Shown here piece after piece: positions 1 to 7,151 of a stretch of 64,000 nt of DNA (position 1 is the stretch's first letter; each line of letters starts with the position of its first letter). Under the pieces are notes generated by a model. That model searched no databases, was not told where the DNA came from, and was given only the letters and a program-made list of their open reading frames with translations. The position numbers were made by a program, and so were the translations under genes. The DNA is from an uncultured Lachnospiraceae bacterium (lineage in GTDB: Bacteria > Bacillota > Clostridia > Lachnospirales > Lachnospiraceae). The DNA lies in NCBI GenBank assembly GCA_944380605.1, contig CALWIA010000003.1, positions 1-64,000 of the forward strand, read 5' to 3'.

Positions 1-278
1 AGGAGTTTCTTGTTGACACCGTTGCGGAGCAACTCCTTTTGGATGTAGTTGAAATCCGGCATCCGTTTTTGTTTGGATACCTTTGATTCCTTGGGAAACA
101 TCAGCGTCTCAAGCGCTGCATCTGTCAGGGCTTCATCCAACGGCCAGGATAAATGCATTTCCCGTGCTCGTTTTTGAACCTTGACTACGGTTTTCTGCGA
201 AACACCGATGCTTTGAACAATGTTTCGCTGTGATAGCCCCAAAGCGGTAAGCCTGAGGATTTCACGGTACTTGGTCAT
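1..278 (-). CDS. istA: IS21-family transposase IstA, N-terminal part (runs off the left edge)
   Basis: The 92 codons in the window encode the amino end of an IS21-type transposase, the DDE enzyme that works with the IstB ATPase. A helix-turn-helix reads LGLSQRNIVQSIGVSQKTVV near residues 13-32. It is followed by the family's usual linker with SWPLDEALTDAALE and RMPDFNYIQKELLRNGV. The ATG at 278 has a strong Shine-Dalgarno (AAGGAGGT) 8 bases upstream. The catalytic domain and istB, if present, lie left of base 1. The insertion sequence sits inside a larger mobile element and abuts the accessory operon that starts at 439. Family assignment is confident; whether the copy is intact cannot be seen. 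Confidence 0.9.
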   Translation of the reverse strand, partial: MTKYREILRLTALGLSQRNIVQSIGVSQKTVVKVQKRAREMHLSWPLDEALTDAALETLMFPKESKVSKQKRMPDFNYIQKELLRNGVNKKL

Positions 279-291
279 AATCTTGTGACCT

Positions 292-337
292 CCTTATAAT
301 AGATTTACATCTTGCGATGTATGCCTCTATTATAAGG
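292..337. repeat. Perfect 12-bp inverted repeat with an inner hairpin at the IS21 edge
   Basis: CCTTATAATAGA (292-303) is repeated exactly as its reverse complement (326-337). Inside it is a second perfect palindrome, ACATC/GATGT (307-311/316-320). The structure lies just upstream of istA and at the presumed outer edge of the insertion sequence. It may be part of the IS terminus, a transposase-binding array, or a hairpin that shields istA from read-through. The exact IS end and any target duplication were not determined. Confidence 0.6.
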
Positions 338-438
338 CTTTGAAAGATGATTTCCTGTCCCGGAACAGTGATTTCCGTTTATCCGGAATAGCGCTTTCCT
401 ATCACCGGACTGGTGATGGAAAATGCCCCGGAATACTC

Positions 439-1389
439 ATGATGGGACGGAAGGAATTTGCAGAAGAGGTATTGGAAAATATGAAAAAACACCTGGAAAA
501 CGGTGTGGAAGCAAATGTGTGTACTATGCTGACAACTAATGATGTGAAAACAATAGGACTGTTTATTCGGAACGCAGATCAGCATGTTAGCATCCAGGTT
601 GCCATGGAAGGACTTTATCAGAGATATCTAGATTACTATGGAGAAGTTGATTTAGATGATATTGCTCATCAGTTTGCAGCAGCATTTAGAGAAAAAGCGA
701 AAGAAAACGGAGATTTGGTTGAGCAGTCATTCCAGAATCTTATGGATTTTTCCCAGGCTAAAGGCAAAATCCACCTGAAGCTGATTAATTCGGAATGGAG
801 TTCCGAGCTGCTCAAAACAACGCCCCATATTCCTTATCTGGATCTGTCAGCTGTATTTTATTTGTTCAGCCCGGCGGGAGAACTGCTGATTCATGAAGAT
901 CTTATGAATATGTGGAATATCACACCTCATGACTTATATAAGATTGCTCTGGATAACATGGTAAAACAGAATCCGGTAAAATTCTTTTCTGTGAAGAATT
1001 TTTTGGAAGACCAAGGTGCTCTGCTGCCAGAGGAAAGACATAATTTTGAAGAAGAGAGGGATTTTTTGTACGCATTAACAAATACGAAACAATGGAATGG
1101 CGCGTCTGTGCTTTTGTATCCCAGTATATTGGAAGCATATGCAAATCAATATGATTGCGATTGGCTGGTAATTCCCAGCAGCATTCATGAAGTGTTACTC
1201 ATGCCTTACTGTTCAAAAGAAGAGATAGAAAAGATCAGTATGGCAATCACTGAGATCAATGGATCTCAGCTGGAGCCGGATATGGTTTTATCTGATCATC
1301 CCTATCTTTACCGTAGAAATACAAAGGAACTGATTTCCTTACAGATAGAAATGACACTGTATAAAGAAGCATTCGAAAAGGTGTCTTAG
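439..1389 (+). CDS. DUF5688 family protein, first gene of the accessory operon
   Basis: A 316-residue soluble protein. The central and C-terminal parts match what I recall of DUF5688, a family common on Lachnospiraceae mobile elements: HIPYLDLSAVFY, then ASVLLYPSILEAYA, IPSSIHEVLLMP and a late EINGSQLEPDMVLSDH stretch. I chose the ATG at 439 (or the adjacent one at 442) because similarity seems to begin at GRKEFAEEVLENM; the frame stays open upstream to a TTG at 340, but that part looks like junction sequence next to the IS. No catalytic motif or membrane segment is visible and no function is known to me. It probably starts a co-directional operon reaching 6652. Confidence 0.72.
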   Translation: MMGRKEFAEEVLENMKKHLENGVEANVCTMLTTNDVKTIGLFIRNADQHVSIQVAMEGLYQRYLDYYGEVDLDDIAHQFAAAFREKAKENGDLVEQSFQNLMDFSQAKGKIHLKLINSEWSSELLKTTPHIPYLDLSAVFYLFSPAGELLIHEDLMNMWNITPHDLYKIALDNMVKQNPVKFFSVKNFLEDQGALLPEERHNFEEERDFLYALTNTKQWNGASVLLYPSILEAYANQYDCDWLVIPSSIHEVLLMPYCSKEEIEKISMAITEINGSQLEPDMVLSDHPYLYRRNTKELISLQIEMTLYKEAFEKVS

Positions 1390-1415
1390 GGATAAGCCAG
1401 AGAGGGTGAACAATA

Positions 1416-2216
1416 TTGAAAAATCAATCATGTAAAACCTGCAAAAATGCAGAGTTTGACAGAAAGGAAGAATTGAGCGGGCGCTTGGCCGGCAGATATC
1501 GGTATGGTTGCAGTTACCGGAAAAGCGGCTATATCTGTGGAGCAGTTGCTTCAGATGACGCATTGGAAGCTCTCATCTGTGAGGGATATTGCGATTCTGT
1601 TGTTATGGCAGAAGAGGCACAGGATTCAGATCAGCTGCTTGAAGAGTTAGACCATCGTATGGAAAATCTGTTTGATCGATGGCTTTTATGGAAAGAGCAA
1701 GGAGCGCCTGGAGCAGCTGCAACAGACGGAGAGTATTTAAATCGGCTTCGGACCGGTTTGGAGCGGCTCCGATATAGAATGGAGGAGTTAGTATCCGATG
1801 AAAACTATCCGGAAAACTACTATGCGCCTTTGCCGCCTGAAATTCCGGAAAGCTATATGGCAAATATAGAGCAAATCAAACAGCAGGCAGAAAAACTCTG
1901 GATAGTATATCAGGGAAATCCGGATTACCAATGGCTTGCCATTCAGCATTCTGCTGTAAAAAATCATAAAAATGATAAAAACTATGAAATTGTTGAAAAG
2001 GTGCTTTCGCATGTACAAAGGCTTAAATCGGCGGTAGAACACGGAGAGCCGTTAGCCATAAAGAGAGAACTTCAGCAGCGTGATCTCCAAAGAACATTTT
2101 ACCTTTGCAGAATCCAATTGGAGAGAAGAGAGAAAAGCAACTGTAAGAAAAGGACTGCAGAACAGAAGAAAAGTCTGGAAGGACAAATGGATTTCGAACA
2201 GTTAAAGGCATCATAA
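1416..2216 (+). CDS. Hypothetical protein with a cysteine-rich N-terminus
   Basis: A 266-residue protein I do not recognise. It starts at TTG 1416 behind AGAGGGTGA; no better start exists upstream. The first 60 residues hold six cysteines (CKTC near residue 6, then singles near 32, 42, 55 and 59), suggesting a small metal-binding module. The rest is charged and probably helical, with a basic C-terminus. There is no signal peptide or membrane segment. It follows the DUF5688 gene by 26 bases and precedes the next gene by 13, so co-transcription is likely. Confidence 0.6.
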   Translation: MKNQSCKTCKNAEFDRKEELSGRLAGRYRYGCSYRKSGYICGAVASDDALEALICEGYCDSVVMAEEAQDSDQLLEELDHRMENLFDRWLLWKEQGAPGAAATDGEYLNRLRTGLERLRYRMEELVSDENYPENYYAPLPPEIPESYMANIEQIKQQAEKLWIVYQGNPDYQWLAIQHSAVKNHKNDKNYEIVEKVLSHVQRLKSAVEHGEPLAIKRELQQRDLQRTFYLCRIQLERREKSNCKKRTAEQKKSLEGQMDFEQLKAS

Positions 2217-2229
2217 ATGGAGGCAGAGC

Positions 2230-2640
2230 ATGAAATATCAGATGTTGGTCAAAAACCTTTTTAATGACATGTATTTATTTTTCAGTGGCACAGAGCCTAT
2301 TGGTCTTCAGCGGCTTGCAGAAGATTATCAGGATGAACCGCTTTTGACGGCATTCTTAGGGAATCTGGATCAAGCGCTTAAAATCTCCTATATGGATGCC
2401 ATGCAGGAGAGTTATGCGTTTTACAAAAGGTACTGTGGACGAACTCTTAAAAATACTGATTTGGATGCTGCAGTTTCGGAGATTCGTTCCTTTATGGAAA
2501 AATGGCCCAATGACTGGTGCCGGGGTATTATTTTGGCACTGCTGGAACTTTTGGAGCGTGAGGCAAAGAAGTATGGGAAAGACACAGAAGAATCGCAAAC
2601 AGAAGAACAGCACGGACAGGAATTGGAAGCAGCCGCATAA
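2230..2640 (+). CDS. Small acidic hypothetical protein of the accessory operon
   Basis: A 136-residue protein of unknown function with ATG 2230 preceded by GGAGGCAGAGC. It looks all-helical and ends in a Glu/Gln-rich tail with HGQELEAAA. No enzyme motif, signal peptide or membrane segment is seen. Its position between the cysteine-rich protein and the PcfK-like gene, with short gaps, is the main evidence that it is a real member of this cargo operon. Confidence 0.6.
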   Translation: MKYQMLVKNLFNDMYLFFSGTEPIGLQRLAEDYQDEPLLTAFLGNLDQALKISYMDAMQESYAFYKRYCGRTLKNTDLDAAVSEIRSFMEKWPNDWCRGIILALLELLEREAKKYGKDTEESQTEEQHGQELEAAA

Positions 2641-2693
2641 AATTATGAACCGGGAGCACCCTGCTTCCGGTTTACTTAAAGGAGAAGGCAGAG

Positions 2694-3374
2694 ATGATTG
2701 AAAAAATACTAGGAAATATTTCTAATGTTCATTTGATGAATCAAACTGCAGAGAAGCTCAGACAACTGGGGATGAAAGAGGAGTTGGAAAAATTGGCGGA
2801 ATATTATGCGGTTCCGAAACAAAATGTAGAGGCATTTTTTATAGGGAAACGCCATTTCCTGGTTGATGGAGGGCCTATACAAAAAAATTATCATACCGTC
2901 AGGAGCAAGCTGATGGATGAAATGGCTCTGCTGAATGATCCGCAATTTGCTGACGTAATCGGTAACTATTTGCTTAAACAGTGCAATCTTGCCATTGGAC
3001 AGCAGATTTTACAGCCGCATAAAACCCTTCAACGCTGTGTGGAATATCTTATGGAACAAGCCTGGAAGCTGGTTGATGAGGAAAAAAAGAAGCAGAAAAT
3101 CCAGGTGGGATTTGCGGTGCCGGAAAACACTGTCTATCGCTGGATCGAAGATTACTATGCTCTGGATGATAAAGAACAGTGTGAGAAGGTACAGAAAAAG
3201 GCTGATGAAATGTTCTGTAAGGCAAGGAGAGAAACGGAACCTAAAAAAGAGAAGAAACGGAAAGTTCCTGCCAAATCAACCACTCAGGTAAAAGCCAATA
3301 AAACGGCTGCAGAAGCAGAGAATGATAAAAAGTTAGAACCAAAACAGTTATCGCTCTTTGATCCGATTGAATGA
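2694..3374 (+). CDS. PcfK-like protein
   Basis: A 226-residue protein. Residues 115-160 carry the PcfK-type signature: YLMEQAWKLVDEEKKKQ, then AVPENTVYRWIEDYYALDD. It is followed by a lysine-rich, disordered linker and the short C-terminal motif QLSLFDPIE usual for this family. The N-terminal 100 residues (with GKRHFLVDGG) form a separate unrecognised module. PcfK was first named on the conjugative plasmid pCF10; its biochemical role is unclear. From memory, the Cas9 inhibitor AcrIIA9 is also annotated as PcfK-like, so an anti-defence role is possible but unproven. ATG 2694 has AAAGGAGAAGG upstream. A pcfJ-like gene lies downstream in the same operon. Confidence 0.75.
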   Translation: MIEKILGNISNVHLMNQTAEKLRQLGMKEELEKLAEYYAVPKQNVEAFFIGKRHFLVDGGPIQKNYHTVRSKLMDEMALLNDPQFADVIGNYLLKQCNLAIGQQILQPHKTLQRCVEYLMEQAWKLVDEEKKKQKIQVGFAVPENTVYRWIEDYYALDDKEQCEKVQKKADEMFCKARRETEPKKEKKRKVPAKSTTQVKANKTAAEAENDKKLEPKQLSLFDPIE

Positions 3375-3386
3375 TAGGAGGACAGA

Positions 3387-3905
3387 ATGGAAAGCAGAGA
3401 ACAGAACAAGGCTTTTGGAGATGTGATACATACGGAATCCGGTCAATGGATCAGTATCATTCAGATCCAGATGAAAAAAGCCGGAAAAAGTTTATATGGA
3501 TCCGGTGCATTGACCAATCCGGATATGGTAAGAAATATGGTTTATCCTGTTTTGGGAGCAGCAGACCGAGAAAAATTTGCAGTAATCTCTCTGGATATAA
3601 AGCTGTATCCAATTGCTTTTGAGGTAACAGCGATTGGCGGAATCAACCATTGTGCGATAGACATCCCGAATCTCTTTAAGCATGCCATTTTAAGCAATGC
3701 TGCCCATATTTTATGTATTCATAACCATCCTTCCGGAGATCCGTCTCCCAGTAAAGAAGATTTACTGGTTACCATGCGCATGAAACAAGCGGGGAATTTG
3801 CTTGGAATCTCTTTGGTAGATCACATCATTATCGCTGGAGATTCGTATTACAGTTTTAAAGAGCAAGGAAAATTAGAATGGAACAGGGAGGGAGAAGCAG
3901 CATGA
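3387..3905 (+). CDS. Stand-alone JAB/RadC-like domain protein
   Basis: A 172-residue protein made essentially of a JAB/MPN-type metal-binding domain of the RadC family. The key motif HNHPSGDPSPSKED is at residues 112-125 and would ligate zinc through its two histidines and aspartate. It lacks the helix-hairpin-helix region of the chromosomal RadC at 42511-43206, so it is the short form typical of mobile elements. Start ATG 3387 follows ATAGGAGGACAG. Its stop overlaps the start of the next gene (ATGA at 3902-3905), which implies translational coupling. The substrate is unknown; some JAB domains are isopeptidases. Confidence 0.82.
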   Translation: MESREQNKAFGDVIHTESGQWISIIQIQMKKAGKSLYGSGALTNPDMVRNMVYPVLGAADREKFAVISLDIKLYPIAFEVTAIGGINHCAIDIPNLFKHAILSNAAHILCIHNHPSGDPSPSKEDLLVTMRMKQAGNLLGISLVDHIIIAGDSYYSFKEQGKLEWNREGEAA

Positions 3906-4501
3906 TGATAGCATATAAAGCGTTCGCTCCGGATCTTTCCTGCACATCCGGCGGCCACCGGTTTCAGTACCGGGAAGGAATCTGGAATCAGGAGCCTGCA
4001 GCGGACTGTGCGAAAAGAGGATTCCATTGTGCAGAAGATCCTTTGGATTGTTTGACATACTATCCTAATTGGAATCACTCTGTATATTATTTAGTGCTGG
4101 CCGGAGGAGATATTCATGAGGATGGAGTTGGAAGCAGGCTTTCCTGCACGAAACTGAAACTGGTAAGAAAACTGGATTTAAAGGAATTTGTAGCACATAC
4201 CCTTTATTTTCTGATGGAACATCCGGAGAGAAAACGTAATTGCCGGATAAAACAGGATAAAGGGAAGGCGCAGGATGGCTTTGTGATTGTGCAGGGGAAA
4301 AAACCGATGGCAAAAGGAAATCTGGGAGATGTCCTAGGGTTAGCAAGAGAAGCTTCTGATCACCCGGAAATTGTCGAGATCGGTCTTTTTGTAATTGATG
4401 GTAAAAGTCGCCTGCCCGGTATCTGGTATGACGTTCAGGGCAATCCTTTAGGAGGAATGAACTATGCAGAAGAAGCGGCTGTTAATGACATATCCGCTTG
4501 A
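3902..4501 (+). CDS. DUF7666-like hypothetical protein
   Basis: A 199-residue protein starting at ATG 3902 inside the ATGA overlap with the JAB gene. The first 90 residues (AYKAFAPDLSC, then RFQYREGIWNQEP and RGFHCAEDPLDCLTYYP) resemble the DUF7666 type of domain often found beside phage and ICE genes. The C-terminal half contains VIVQGKKPMAKGNLGD and looks like a second small domain. No catalytic residues are recognisable. The next gene begins 38 bases before this one ends, with a good ribosome site inside it, so expression of the two is likely coupled. Confidence 0.6.
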   Translation: MMIAYKAFAPDLSCTSGGHRFQYREGIWNQEPAADCAKRGFHCAEDPLDCLTYYPNWNHSVYYLVLAGGDIHEDGVGSRLSCTKLKLVRKLDLKEFVAHTLYFLMEHPERKRNCRIKQDKGKAQDGFVIVQGKKPMAKGNLGDVLGLAREASDHPEIVEIGLFVIDGKSRLPGIWYDVQGNPLGGMNYAEEAAVNDISA

Positions 4502-6652
4502 AGCGGATGCGCAAATGATACAAAAGGCAATGAAGGATTTTCCAACACAGGAAAAAGGCTATTACAAGACCATTGAGAAATATCAGTATGATATACATAT
4601 GAACTGCCAAATCAAAGAGGGAATTCTGATGACGGGACTCTACTTTACCAGAGATCTTCGACTGGGAGCAGTCACACCGGCATTTGAGATTTTCATTGAT
4701 CGGGAGAATGAACGATATATTACCTGGGATTTTGTACAGGGGAAATGGAAAAGCGGACTAGTTGAACACCTTGGCTGGAAAAGTTATTTTGGTATGTATC
4801 ATTTCTCGATCAGCGAGGAAGACAATCAGCAAATAAAGGACTACTTGCAGACTGAAAATGATGGATCTGCAGCAATTGGGGCTTTTCAAAGGTCAATTCT
4901 GAAAAAGAGATTAGAAGAGCGTTACCAGAAGGAAACAAGTGTTTGGGATGAGGTATTGTCGGAAATTCAAGATCTCCCAAAAGATTGGGATCTTTGGGCG
5001 GACCGCCATGGGATGCAGCAACATTATCTATTTTATGACTATTCCAGAAGAAAGAAACAGAAGGGATATTGCACCTGGTGCAGAAAGATTGTACCAATAG
5101 CGGGCAAACCGAAACATAACCAGACTGTGCGTGCCGGTGTTGCCGCCAGAAAGTGCAATTTAAAGCAAATGGAAAGGCAGGAAGGTTTTGTACAAAAGCA
5201 GAAACTGCCTATTTAATTCAAGCATGCGGCAATAAATATATTCTTCGCCAGTTTAAGCTGAAACGCTGGTATTACCCTGGAAAATACGAAAACCCTACCC
5301 GCATCTTTCTTGAAGAGAGAAGGGTTCTCTATGACCAGAATTGGGAAAGAGAAGAATATTATTTTGGACTTTACAAAAACAGAGAGCAGCGCTGGATCAA
5401 GGGAATAAAAACCTACAGCTGGTACTGGAACAGCGAAGACTTAAACAGGGATTATAAAGGGATTGTATACCGCAGAAATCTTCCTAGACTGGAAAAAACA
5501 CGTTTAGGCAGAACCGGACTTCCTGCAATGAGCCGACAATCTTTCCGGTTCCTTCCGGATCAATATCTGAAAAGGTGGAAAAAGGCTCCCTATCTGGAAC
5601 AGCTGGTAAAGGCCGGACTTTTTAGATTGGCTGAATCCGTACTAAATAGGAAATTTAGTGTAGAAAAACTGCCTGCTAAAAACCTGGCAAAATCCTTAGG
5701 GATTGATCGCGGAAGAATGAGGAGGCTAAAAAAGAATCAAGGGAATCATTTATATCTGAATTGGCTGAAATTCGAAATGAAAACCGGAAGATGCTTACCC
5801 GACCAGAAGATCGTATGGTTTCAGAAAAATAATATTTCATACCACGATCTGGAATTTATTCTGGACCGGATGACACCGGAACGAATTTGCAATTTTTTAA
5901 TCAGGCAAAGCAGTCTGACCTCACAGGCACCGAAAGAGTTGATTGCCACCTGGCGTGATTATCTGAATATGGCAAAAGCGCTTAAATTGGATGTCCTTCA
6001 GGAGATCTTTTTTAAACCAAAGGATGTAATTGCCAGCCATAATAAGATGATTCAGAAACTAGGCGAAGAAAATACCGCCCTTAAAATTTGGGAAATGGAG
6101 GAAAAATATCCGAATGTTGACGCAATCTGTTCGAGAATCAGAGAGCGTTACGCTTTTGAGGATGAGAAATACCGAATCATAGTTCCTGACGGAATTCGGG
6201 ATATCATCTGCGAGGGAACCTCTTTGAAACTTTGCGTAACTTGGAGCGGCATCTATTTCGAGCGGATCGAGAAGAGGGAAACATATCTGTTTTTCCTGCG
6301 AAAGACAGAACAACCCGATATGCCCTTCTATTTATTGGAAGTAGAACCAGGGGGCACAATCCGCCAGAAGCGAACCTATAACGATGAACAGACATCTGAA
6401 TGTGCAGAACCCTGGAGTACCTTAACGGTAAATCTTGGTCGAAAACTTGAAAAAGACTGTGCATTTATTGATACGAACAACAATGGAGACGGCATTTTAC
6501 CATGGCTGATCCGGCATGGATTAGGGGTACCAACGGGTGTACTGGAAAGGAGTGGTTATTGTGTTTATCCGGAATTTCGCTTTCGGAAAAAGGTGTTAAG
6601 AGAAGCACATCTGGATGGATATGAAATGTATATCCTTAGATACGCTGTATAG
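4464..6652 (+). pseudogene. PcfJ-like protein gene split by a one-base frameshift near 5132
   Basis: Two overlapping frames together encode one PcfJ-like protein of about 729 residues. The first starts at ATG 4464 (AGGAGGAATG upstream) and reads to a stop at 5216. It loses homology after R223 (codon 5130-5132), inside a zinc ribbon whose first pair is CTWC (residues 203-206). The second half of the ribbon (CRCCRQKVQFK) lies in another frame from 5132, running open to 6652. Losing one T in an ancestral CGTTGC would explain the break. The C-terminal part has the PcfJ hallmarks IVPDGIRDIICEGTSLKLCV, FERIEKRETYLFFLRK and LEVEPGGTIRQKRTY. No slippery heptamer is evident, so this is a pseudogene or a sequencing error rather than obvious recoding. 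Function of PcfJ is unknown. Confidence 0.82.
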
Positions 6653-6961
6653 AATCAGTTGCATATAAATCTCAAATATGCAAAAAACATTCCCAAAAAA
6701 TCTCAATTCAGATGTGCTTATTCCTATTTATTTAATGAAGATGTATCTAGTCAGTCATGTACCTTGACAATTAAATAGGTTCAGTTGCCCTAGAACGAAG
6801 GCAGCATTCGAGCCGGAAATGAATGCTGAGCCGCTTATAATCAGCGGTTAGGGCAACTCCATGTACCGGGGACGAGATAATACGGTACAAAATTACTTTG
6901 GAGAACAGTAGAGCATATAGCTAATATAGCTTGTTTTCAGGGAAAAATGAGGTAAGTCATT
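6653..6961. other. 309-bp non-coding region before the excisionase gene
   Basis: No convincing coding frame was seen. The left part has a small inverted repeat, TTGCATA/TATGCAA (6659-6665/6677-6683). A good -35-like TTGACA is at 6774-6779 but no -10 sits at the right distance. The middle holds the structured element listed separately. Near the right end ATATAGCT is repeated in tandem (6915-6922, 6924-6931), which could be a binding site for the AlpA-like protein encoded next. Confidence 0.6.
6766..6889 (+). ncRNA. Candidate structured RNA: three-way junction plus alternative hairpin
   Basis: Perfect complementary arms nest here. P1 pairs AGTTGCCCTA (6783-6792) with TAGGGCAACT (6849-6858). 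Inside P1, P2 pairs CAGCATTC (6802-6809) with GAATGCTG (6821-6828). P3 pairs CCGCT (6831-6835) with AGCGG (6843-6847). Downstream, P4 pairs TGTACCG (6862-6868) with CGGTACA (6883-6889). The octamer CATGTACC occurs both before P1 (6766-6773) and at P4 (6860-6867), so the 3' arm of P4 could instead pair upstream and enclose the junction. This may be a leader RNA for the excisionase-integrase operon or a DNA-level recombination site. No family assignment is made. Confidence 0.55.
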
Positions 6962-7144
6962 ATGGAAGCAAAGGTTTATAGCATTACAGAGGTAAAAGAT
7001 ATTCTTGGTTTGAGCCGGACAAAAGCCTATGATTATGTCAGAAAGGTATATAAGGATAAAAGTCCTTTTCGAGTAATTAAGGTTGGAACCAATTACCGAA
7101 TTATCAAATCCAGCTTTGATAACTGGCTGGAAGGCCTAAATTAA
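6962..7144 (+). CDS. AlpA-like excisionase / MerR-type helix-turn-helix protein
   Basis: A 60-residue DNA-binding protein. Residues 5-30 (YSITEVKDILGLSRTKAYDYV) form the winged helix-turn-helix seen in AlpA-type regulators and recombination directionality factors, and the C-terminus YRIIKSSFDNWLEGLN is the usual ending. ATG 6962 is preceded by ATGAGGTAAG. It lies 7 bases upstream of the first integrase, so it probably controls direction of integration/excision, regulates the operon, or both. The tandem ATATAGCT repeats just upstream are a plausible binding site. Confidence 0.8.
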   Translation: MEAKVYSITEVKDILGLSRTKAYDYVRKVYKDKSPFRVIKVGTNYRIIKSSFDNWLEGLN

Positions 7145-7151
7145 GAAAATT

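Noticed and set aside
340..438. N-terminal extension of the DUF5688 protein from TTG 340
   Set aside because: No ribosome site, lies across the IS junction, and does not resemble the family start; ATG 439 preferred.
5132..5153. Programmed -1 frameshift in the pcfJ-like gene
   Set aside because: No X-XXY-YYZ slippery site or clear downstream pseudoknot is visible at the junction, so a mutation or sequencing error is simpler.
371..6585. Near-identical 22-mers GTTTATCCGGAAT..CGCTTTC at 377 and 6562
   Set aside because: 20 of 22 bases match, but one such pair is roughly expected by chance in a window this size, and the upstream copy has an in-frame stop. Not taken as a remnant pcfJ end.
6659..6683. 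TTGCATA/TATGCAA inverted repeat as a terminator for pcfJ
   Set aside because: The stem is weak and followed by A residues, not T, in the direction of transcription.
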